NCBI GenBank assembly: GCA_036758285.1
Contig: DAIOWV010000074.1
Location: 1 to 11,139, forward strand
Length of the DNA: 11,139 nucleotides
Reading direction: 5' to 3'
Source of the DNA: Taishania sp036758285
Lineage (GTDB): Bacteria > Bacteroidota > Bacteroidia > Flavobacteriales_D > Crocinitomicaceae
The position numbers and the translations under genes were made by a program. Position 1 is the first letter of the stretch. Each line of letters starts with the position of its first letter. This document shows positions 6,252-11,139 of the stretch, piece after piece. The notes beneath the pieces are model-generated. The model was given only the letters and a program-made list of their open reading frames with translations, searched no databases and was not told the DNA's origin.

Positions 6252-7760
6252 ATGATCGATACAGAAATAGAAACAGCTAAAAAATTATACCCTTTTCAAC
6301 TAGATACAGTTAATACTATAATTGAAGAATTAAATGTAAATGGTGAAAATTTCAATTTACTATACCAACTACCAACTGGTGGAGGAAAAACTGTTATTTT
6401 TTCGGAAATAGCGAAGAAGTACATTGAATTATGGAATAAAAAAGTACTGATACTTACACATCGAATTGAGTTATCTGTTCAAACATCTAAGCAATTAGAC
6501 GCAATTGGTGTTACGAATAAAATCATTAATTCTGAAGTAAAGTCTATTCCAAATCAAGAAGAATATTCTTGTTTCATAGCAATGGTTGAAACCTTAAACA
6601 ATCGTTTGCAAGAGGATGAAAACTTCATTGAAAATGTAGGTTTAGTAATTGTAGATGAAGCACACTACAATAGCTTTAGAAAAATTTTCCAGTTTTATCA
6701 AGGTGGAAATATTTTAGGTGTAACTGCTACTCCATTAAGTAGTAATCGTGTATTACCTCTAAATGATAACTATAATAAGTTGTTAGTTGGAGAAAGTATT
6801 GCATCATTGATTGAAGGGCATTATTTAGCAAATGCAGAAACATATACATATGATGTTAATCTACATGGTTTAAAAATTGGTTCCAATGGAGACTTTACTG
6901 TAAGTAGCTCTGATGTTGTTTATGGTAATTATTTCATGCAAGAAAAGCTCTTGTTTGCATATGAAGAAATTGCAGTTGGAACTAAAACATTAATTTTCAA
7001 CCCCGGCATTGAAACTTCTATTCGCGTTGAAGAAACGTTTAAAAAGAGAGGTTTTAAAATTCGACACCTCGATTCAACATTCTCAGATAAAGACAGAAAA
7101 GAAGTATTAAAATGGTTTAAAGAAACACCAGATGCTATCCTTTCTTCTGTCGGAATCCTTACTACAGGTTTTGACGAACCAACTGTTGAAACGATTATAT
7201 TAAATCGTGCTACACGCTCATTGACTCTTTATCATCAAATGATTGGTAGAGGTTCAAGGAAGTTGCCTAAAAAAGATATTTTTAAAGTAATTGATTTAGG
7301 AAATAACGTACGTCGTTTTGGATTGTGGCAAGACTACATCAATTGGCAAGATGCATTTCGTTTTCCTGATCGATTTTTAGAATCAAGACTTTCAGAATCA
7401 GACGATATTGAGTTTGAGGTTGAATTCGAATTTGCTAAAAAACTAACGGATTTAATAGACACAAAAAAATTAGATGCATTCAGCATAAAAGATGTTTATT
7501 ACGACTGTTTAGATGACGGTGAAAAAGGTAAGGCTGCTGTGGACAAATCTCTTGACAATCATTATGAGGTAATTAAAGATGCGTCAGGCGACTTTTATGA
7601 TGCTTTAGACATACTAGAGTCATTGCAAGATCATATCGAACATCGATTGAAACAATACACGAAATGTATTTCTAAAAGCACGAATAATTATTTCAAGTAT
7701 TTGCAAGAAACATACAATCGCCAACTGAGACAAAAATTAAGAGAAACATTAGACGATTGA
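6252..7760 (+). CDS. DEAD/DEAH-box superfamily 2 helicase (SSL2/RadD-like)
   Basis: The 502-residue protein has a complete SF2 core: YPFQLDTV (about 13-20), Walker A PTGGGKT (41-47), motif Ia ILTHRIEL (67-74), DEAH (135-138), motif III VTATP (157-161), motif V TTGFDEP (304-310) and motif VI QMIGRGSR (329-336). The first RecA-like domain covers about 1-200 and the second about 225-350. It is an ATP-dependent nucleic-acid translocase of the SSL2/RadD/type-III-restriction-like group, so DNA repair or recombination is more likely than RNA work, though this is not proven. Residues 350-502 form a mostly charged C-terminal extension that I do not recognise, with no visible zinc-binding cysteines of the RadD kind. 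The gene has its own strong promoter and stands alone; ribBA follows after 114 bases with its own -7 box. No nuclease, methyltransferase or other defence partner is adjacent, so I do not call it part of a defence system. Confidence 0.9.
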   Translation: MIDTEIETAKKLYPFQLDTVNTIIEELNVNGENFNLLYQLPTGGGKTVIFSEIAKKYIELWNKKVLILTHRIELSVQTSKQLDAIGVTNKIINSEVKSIPNQEEYSCFIAMVETLNNRLQEDENFIENVGLVIVDEAHYNSFRKIFQFYQGGNILGVTATPLSSNRVLPLNDNYNKLLVGESIASLIEGHYLANAETYTYDVNLHGLKIGSNGDFTVSSSDVVYGNYFMQEKLLFAYEEIAVGTKTLIFNPGIETSIRVEETFKKRGFKIRHLDSTFSDKDRKEVLKWFKETPDAILSSVGILTTGFDEPTVETIILNRATRSLTLYHQMIGRGSRKLPKKDIFKVIDLGNNVRRFGLWQDYINWQDAFRFPDRFLESRLSESDDIEFEVEFEFAKKLTDLIDTKKLDAFSIKDVYYDCLDDGEKGKAAVDKSLDNHYEVIKDASGDFYDALDILESLQDHIEHRLKQYTKCISKSTNNYFKYLQETYNRQLRQKLRETLDD

Positions 7761-7840
7761 TTATTCGCATCAAATCCTAACAAATAGTTAAGACTTCAAA
7801 AAACTTCTCTTTCTTTATATCCTTTATGGTTTATTTAGAC

Positions 7841-7848
7841 TAATTTTG
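7841..7848 (+). promoter_or_regulatory. -7 box of the ribBA promoter
   Basis: TAATTTTG matches TAnnTTTG and lies 26 bases before the ATG. The -33 element about 20 bases upstream is poor (no TTTG). The leader would be only about 20 bases, too short for an FMN riboswitch, so ribBA does not appear to be controlled that way here. Confidence 0.6.
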
Positions 7849-7874
7849 TACATCTTTATTAAGAATTACAAATT

Positions 7875-9092
7875 ATGTCATCAGTATTAAATACCATAGA
7901 AGAAGCATTAGAAGATTTACGAAACGGAAAAGTAATTATCGTTGTTGACGATGAAGACCGTGAAAATGAAGGAGATTTCATTGCTGCAGCAGAATGTGCT
8001 ACCCCTGAAATGATAAACTTCATGGCAACTCATGGGCGTGGTTTAATTTGTACACCACTTACAGGAGAGCGTTGTGATGAATTATCATTAAACCAGATGG
8101 TAAACAACAATACTGTACTTCATGAAACTCAATTTACTGTTTCTGTAGATTTAATAGGACATGGTTGTACAACTGGAATTTCTGTTCAAGATAGAGCAAA
8201 AACAATAAAAGCATTAGTTGACCCCTCTACCAAACCTTTTGATTTAGGACGTCCAGGTCACATCTTTCCTTTACGCGCTAAAGAAGGTGGTGTTTTGAGA
8301 AGAACAGGACATACAGAAGCTGCTGTCGATTTAGCTCGTTTAGCAGGTTTTGCTCCAGCAGGAATATTGGTTGAAATATTAAACGAAGATGGTACAATGG
8401 CACGACTTCCACAATTGGTTGACGTAGCAAAAAAGTTTGATTTAAAATTAATTTCTATTGAGCAATTAATCGAATACAGAATGCACAATGAATCATTAAT
8501 TGAGCGTGAAGTTGAGGTGCAAATGCCTACTAAAGTTGGTGATTTTAAATTAGTTGCCTACAAAGAAAAACTTACAGATCAAGATCATTTAGCATTAATT
8601 AAAGGTGAATGGAAAGAAGACGAGGCCATTTTAGTCCGAGTTCATTCGTCTTGTATGACAGGTGATATATTTGGTTCTTGCCGTTGTGATTGTGGGCCAC
8701 AATTAGAAAAAGCAATGCAAATGATTGAAGCTGAAGGAAAAGGAATCATTGTCTACATGAATCAAGAAGGACGTGGAATTGGACTAGTAAATAAATTAAG
8801 AGCATACAAACTTCAAGAAGAAGGTCTAGATACTGTTGAAGCAAATATTCGTTTAGGTTTTAAAAGTGATTTACGCGATTATGGCGTTGGTGCTCAAATA
8901 TTACGCGATCTTGGTGTTTCTAAAATGAGATTAATGTCCAACAATCCGACAAAACGTACAGGATTGGTTGGTTATGGTTTGGAAATCACTGATAATGTTG
9001 CCATAGAAATCGAAAGTAATAATCACAATGAGTTTTATTTACAAACGAAACGTGATAAAATGGGACATGCATTAAAAATGGTAAAAAAATAA
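7875..9092 (+). CDS. ribBA: RibBA: 3,4-dihydroxy-2-butanone 4-phosphate synthase / GTP cyclohydrolase II
   Basis: This bifunctional riboflavin-pathway enzyme converts ribulose 5-phosphate to 3,4-dihydroxy-2-butanone 4-phosphate (RibB, about 1-205) and GTP to the pyrimidine precursor plus formate (RibA, about 207-405). The RibB part shows the acidic DDEDRENEGDF (25-35), GRGLICTPL (54-62) and RRTGHTEAAVDL (142-153), with the catalytic His at 146. The RibA part has the three zinc ligands in HSSCMTGDIFGSCRCDCG (Cys260, Cys271, Cys273), Tyr294 before QEGRGIGL, and SDLRDYG (331-337), which supplies the catalytic Asp/Arg pair, then SNNPTKR (355-361). All key residues are present in both halves, so both activities should be intact. 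The length of 405 residues is normal for a fused RibBA. Cytoplasmic. lolD follows after 31 bases and is probably on the same transcript. Confidence 0.97.
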   Translation: MSSVLNTIEEALEDLRNGKVIIVVDDEDRENEGDFIAAAECATPEMINFMATHGRGLICTPLTGERCDELSLNQMVNNNTVLHETQFTVSVDLIGHGCTTGISVQDRAKTIKALVDPSTKPFDLGRPGHIFPLRAKEGGVLRRTGHTEAAVDLARLAGFAPAGILVEILNEDGTMARLPQLVDVAKKFDLKLISIEQLIEYRMHNESLIEREVEVQMPTKVGDFKLVAYKEKLTDQDHLALIKGEWKEDEAILVRVHSSCMTGDIFGSCRCDCGPQLEKAMQMIEAEGKGIIVYMNQEGRGIGLVNKLRAYKLQEEGLDTVEANIRLGFKSDLRDYGVGAQILRDLGVSKMRLMSNNPTKRTGLVGYGLEITDNVAIEIESNNHNEFYLQTKRDKMGHALKMVKK

Positions 9093-9123
9093 ATTACTGT
9101 TTAATCTATTAATAAAATACCTC

Positions 9124-9777
9124 ATGTTAACTTCAAAAAACATCTTTAAGAAATACGAACATTTAGAGATTCTAAAAGGAATTAATTTAGAGGTTAACCC
9201 AAGTGAAATTGTTTCAATTGTTGGCTCTTCTGGAGCTGGAAAAACAACTTTACTTCAAATATTAGGCACACTCGACAAACCAGATAGTGGGACGATAGAG
9301 ATAAATGGAATCAATCCTTTTGAACTTTCTTCTAGGAAAATTGCAGCGTTTAGAAACAAGCACATTGGTTTCATTTTTCAATTCCATCAATTACTTCCTG
9401 AGTTTACAGCATTAGAAAATGTTTGTATCCCCGCAATGATGGGTGGAAAATCGATGTCAGAAGCAAAGAAAATAGCACTTCCGTTACTAGATCGTTTGGG
9501 ACTTTCACATAGAAGTAAACATAAACCAAATGAACTTTCTGGTGGTGAACAACAACGAGTGGCTGTTGCTAGAGCTTTAATAAACAATCCAAGTATCATC
9601 TTCGCAGATGAACCTTCAGGTAATTTGGACACAGAAAACTCAAAAATGCTTCACAATTTATTCTTTGAATTAAGAGAAGAATTCAAACAAACATTCGTAA
9701 TCGTTACTCACAATCAAGATTTAGCAAAAATGGCAGATCGAATGATTACAATGAAAGATGGATTAATACTTGAATAA
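9124..9777 (+). CDS. lolD: LolD-type ABC transporter ATP-binding protein (lipoprotein release)
   Basis: The 217-residue ABC ATPase shows Walker A GSSGAGKT (34-41), Q-loop at Gln86 within FQFHQLLPEFTALENV (a LolD-typical stretch), signature LSGGEQQRVAVAR (138-150), Walker B IIFADEP (158-164), D-loop GNLD (166-169) and the switch His196. LolD powers the LolCDE complex, which extracts mature lipoproteins from the inner membrane for transfer to LolA. The permease gene is not adjacent, but the MacB/LolD subfamily is shared with FtsE and macrolide exporters, so the name rests on the Q-loop sequence and length. The gene lies 31 bases after ribBA without a clear promoter of its own, suggesting co-transcription. 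No strong terminator is seen in the 136 bases before the convergent barrel gene. Confidence 0.88.
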   Translation: MLTSKNIFKKYEHLEILKGINLEVNPSEIVSIVGSSGAGKTTLLQILGTLDKPDSGTIEINGINPFELSSRKIAAFRNKHIGFIFQFHQLLPEFTALENVCIPAMMGGKSMSEAKKIALPLLDRLGLSHRSKHKPNELSGGEQQRVAVARALINNPSIIFADEPSGNLDTENSKMLHNLFFELREEFKQTFVIVTHNQDLAKMADRMITMKDGLILE

Positions 9778-9913
9778 TGTTAAATCGCACATCAGAATAG
9801 CATTCCAAAGGAGTTAATCCATTAGAGTTACACAATAAAAATAAAATCTAAAAATTTAAACTCTGCTACTAAGCGAGGTCAAAGTATGTTTTTTGTAGTC
9901 TTATATTGAGGCT

Positions 9914-10576
9914 TTACTTTTTTATTCCTCCAAAACCAAATTTAACTCCAGTTGTTCCTACAATTGACACTCTATTTCTAGTAACATCTCCAATTCCATA
10001 GTTATAGTTTCCTCCATCGTAATAAGTATTCACTTCGCTAGAGTTTATAGTCGTTTTTCCTAGTCCTAAATTCACATACATATCCAATGCAAAACGTCCC
10101 CCAATAAGAAATTGATTTCCGATCTGAAAGCGAAAAGACAATTGCTTTGCATTATAATATAAATCATTTATATTTAGTTGCATTTGTGATTGATCTGTAC
10201 TTGGTGAACTTTTGTAATAACGGTATTTTATCTCAGGACCTATATATAAACCTTTTGGCGCCATAGCATAGTTAGAAAGGATGTAATAACGAAATCCAAT
10301 TCCAACAAATGCTCCAATATCACTTTCTCTACTAAAATTAGGCTTATGTATACCATCTAACAATAGCTTTCCAAGTCCAACTTCAGAAATAGTTGGTCCT
10401 GCATTCGCAAATACACTTATTTGTGGCGCTACTGCTTGCTCAAATTCAAAATGTAACTCTCCTGCAATTAATTGAAAGGGAGCGTATTTAACAGCATATC
10501 TTGAGTACTCTTCCTCTTGACTTAACAAATGAAAAGATCCTAAAATTGACACAAATAATAAAAGTATTTTTTTCAT
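9914..10576 (-). CDS. Small outer membrane beta-barrel protein
   Basis: The 220-residue product has a signal peptide (MKKILLLFVSILGSFHLLS, then Q) followed by about 200 residues of alternating strands: VKYAPFQLIAGELHFEFEQA, then GAFVGIGFRYYIL, GLYIGPEIKYRYY, LSFRFQIGNQFLIGGRFALD and VKFGFGG. This is typical of an eight-stranded porin-family or DUF3575-like barrel. The KYAPFQLIAGELHFEFEQ start (first strand describing a response to an outer partner) is common in flavobacterial barrels of unknown function. It is not similar enough to the paralogous pair at 2772-4720 for me to call a common origin. It is transcribed alone from its own promoter, convergent with lolD. No function can be assigned from sequence alone. 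Confidence 0.85.
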   Translation of the reverse strand: MKKILLLFVSILGSFHLLSQEEEYSRYAVKYAPFQLIAGELHFEFEQAVAPQISVFANAGPTISEVGLGKLLLDGIHKPNFSRESDIGAFVGIGFRYYILSNYAMAPKGLYIGPEIKYRYYKSSPSTDQSQMQLNINDLYYNAKQLSFRFQIGNQFLIGGRFALDMYVNLGLGKTTINSSEVNTYYDGGNYNYGIGDVTRNRVSIVGTTGVKFGFGGIKK

Positions 10577-10618
10577 AACGAAATGATTTTAGTGTATTAT
10601 GTATTCTATATTGAATTA

Positions 10619-10647
10619 TAAATATAGAGCAATTTATTATTTGACAA
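10619..10647 (-). promoter_or_regulatory. Promoter of the small beta-barrel gene
   Basis: Read on the minus strand, TTG (10647-10645), 18 bases, then TATATTTA (10626-10619). This matches TTTG/TAnnTTTG except for the final base of the -7 box. It lies 42 bases before the ATG at 10576. Confidence 0.6.
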
Positions 10648-10755
10648 TAAAAATAAATTAAATACTTGAAAATATATGTAAAATGGTAACCGGACAAGTC
10701 ATCTATTCATTATGGAACCGAAACATTCGTGCACCAACAGAGATAGATTTTATTT

Positions 10756-10870
10756 TTTTTGTAGGTTTGAATTACAATCCAACTCTACAAAAATTACGTA
10801 TTTGGATCCAACAGAGCAAAGTTACGTAATACCGATTATAATCTCGACTATATAAAATGTAGACCTACAA
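10756..10870. repeat. Cluster of four small palindromes in non-coding DNA
   Basis: Four adjacent inverted repeats: TTTTTGTAG/CTACAAAAA (10756-10764 with 10785-10793) with an inner near-palindrome TTGAATT-AC-AATCCAA; ATTACGTA/TACGTAAT (10793-10800 with 10823-10830) with a perfect TTGGATCCAA in its loop; GATTATAATC (10834-10843); and TGTAG-AC-CTACA (10858-10869). The GGATT/AATCC theme resembles dispersed palindromic repeats of Bacteroidota. The surrounding 10577-11086 holds no convincing gene. A 48-codon frame at 10683-10829 runs straight through the palindromes and has no recognisable domain. Confidence 0.55.
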
Positions 10871-11022
10871 GCTCTAAGGAAAAATCGTGTATCGGATTAA
10901 CTGCGTTGTTTCTTTGCAATAACAGGTGAAATATTAAAAAAGCGATAGGATTATAACAATACAAAACCATAATAATAATAATAATATGAAATGTACAAAG
11001 TTATGGTCTTCTTGTATAAAAC

Positions 11023-11054
11023 AAAAAAAAGGAACTATTTAAGTTCCTTTTTTT
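11023..11054. terminator. Bidirectional intrinsic terminator next to tRNA-Ser
   Basis: GGAACT (11031-11036), loop ATTTA, AGTTCC (11042-11047), flanked by eight A on the left and seven T on the right, so it forms a hairpin with a U tract in both directions. On the minus strand it lies 32 bases after the tRNA 3' end and should terminate that transcript. Confidence 0.85.
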
Positions 11055-11086
11055 ACTTTTCCGCTTAAAACATCTTGTGTTTTGTG

Positions 11087-11139
11087 CGGAGAAAGAGGGA
11101 TTCGAACCCCCGGTACCTCGCGGTACGCCGGTTTTCAAG
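11087..11139 (-). tRNA. tRNA-Ser(UGA), 3' part only; 5' part beyond the window
   Basis: On the minus strand the sequence starts in the anticodon loop CTTGAAA (anticodon TGA at 11137-11135), followed by the stem half ACCGG. A long variable arm follows with GTACC-GCGA-GGTAC pairing, which is typical of serine tRNAs, then the T arm GGGGG-TTCGAAT-CCCTC, the acceptor half TTTCTCC and discriminator G at 11087. The next bases are CAC, so CCA is not encoded, as is frequent in Bacteroidota. The serine identity is firm because loop, stem and long variable arm all agree. Confidence 0.93.

Noticed and set aside
6252..7760. Helicase as part of an anti-phage or restriction system
   Set aside because: No methyltransferase, nuclease or other defence gene adjoins it; neighbours are riboflavin and lipoprotein genes, and it has its own housekeeping-type promoter.
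7849..7874. FMN riboswitch before ribBA
   Set aside because: The leader from the -7 box to the ATG is only about 26 bases, far too short for an RFN element.
9778..9913. Terminator between lolD and the convergent barrel gene
   Set aside because: I found no hairpin with a convincing stem and U tract in these 136 bases.
10683..10829. A 48-codon plus-strand frame beginning MVTGQVIYSLWNRN
   Set aside because: No recognisable domain, no ribosome binding site, and it runs through the palindrome cluster; probably chance.
10969..10985. (AAT)n simple repeat as a phase-variation tract
   Set aside because: Only about five units, in non-coding DNA, not near a start codon or promoter of any gene.

Overview
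The window looks like chromosomal DNA from a member of the Bacteroidota, most likely Flavobacteriia. The reasons are very low G+C, outer-membrane beta-barrels and a secreted propeller protein of types common in that group, a bifunctional RibBA, and promoters of the Bacteroidota primary-sigma type (TTTG about 20 bases before TAnnTTTG). It is assembled draft sequence: two runs of ten N (2190-2199 and 2635-2644) mark contig joins, so the 435-base piece between them is the least trustworthy part.

Layout. Positions 1-2393 (minus strand, running off the left edge) encode a large secreted protein with 14 RCC1-type units followed by a Cys-bearing beta-rich module. The first N run and a stop codon interrupt it, apparently through an assembly fault. 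Positions 2394-2771 hold no intact gene, but contain a 41-codon orphan end of a sigma-54 activator AAA+ domain and a near-perfect palindrome that probably terminates the next operon. Positions 2772-5958 (minus strand) form a compact four-gene operon: ECF sigma factor, single-pass membrane protein in the anti-sigma position, and two paralogous beta-barrel proteins. This could be a cell-envelope signalling unit.

Positions 6252-9777 (plus strand) carry an SF2 helicase with a textbook promoter, ribBA for riboflavin synthesis, and lolD, the ATPase of lipoprotein release, which probably shares a transcript with ribBA. Positions 9914-10576 (minus strand) encode a further small beta-barrel with its own promoter. 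Positions 10577-11086 are non-coding, with a cluster of small palindromes and a bidirectional terminator. The last 53 bases are the 3' part of a tRNA-Ser(UGA) gene on the minus strand.

Most of the genes are ordinary housekeeping or envelope genes. The parts most worth a second look are the sigma/anti-sigma/twin-barrel operon, the 14-unit propeller protein with its repairable break, the orphan AAA+ tail and the palindrome cluster beside the tRNA.
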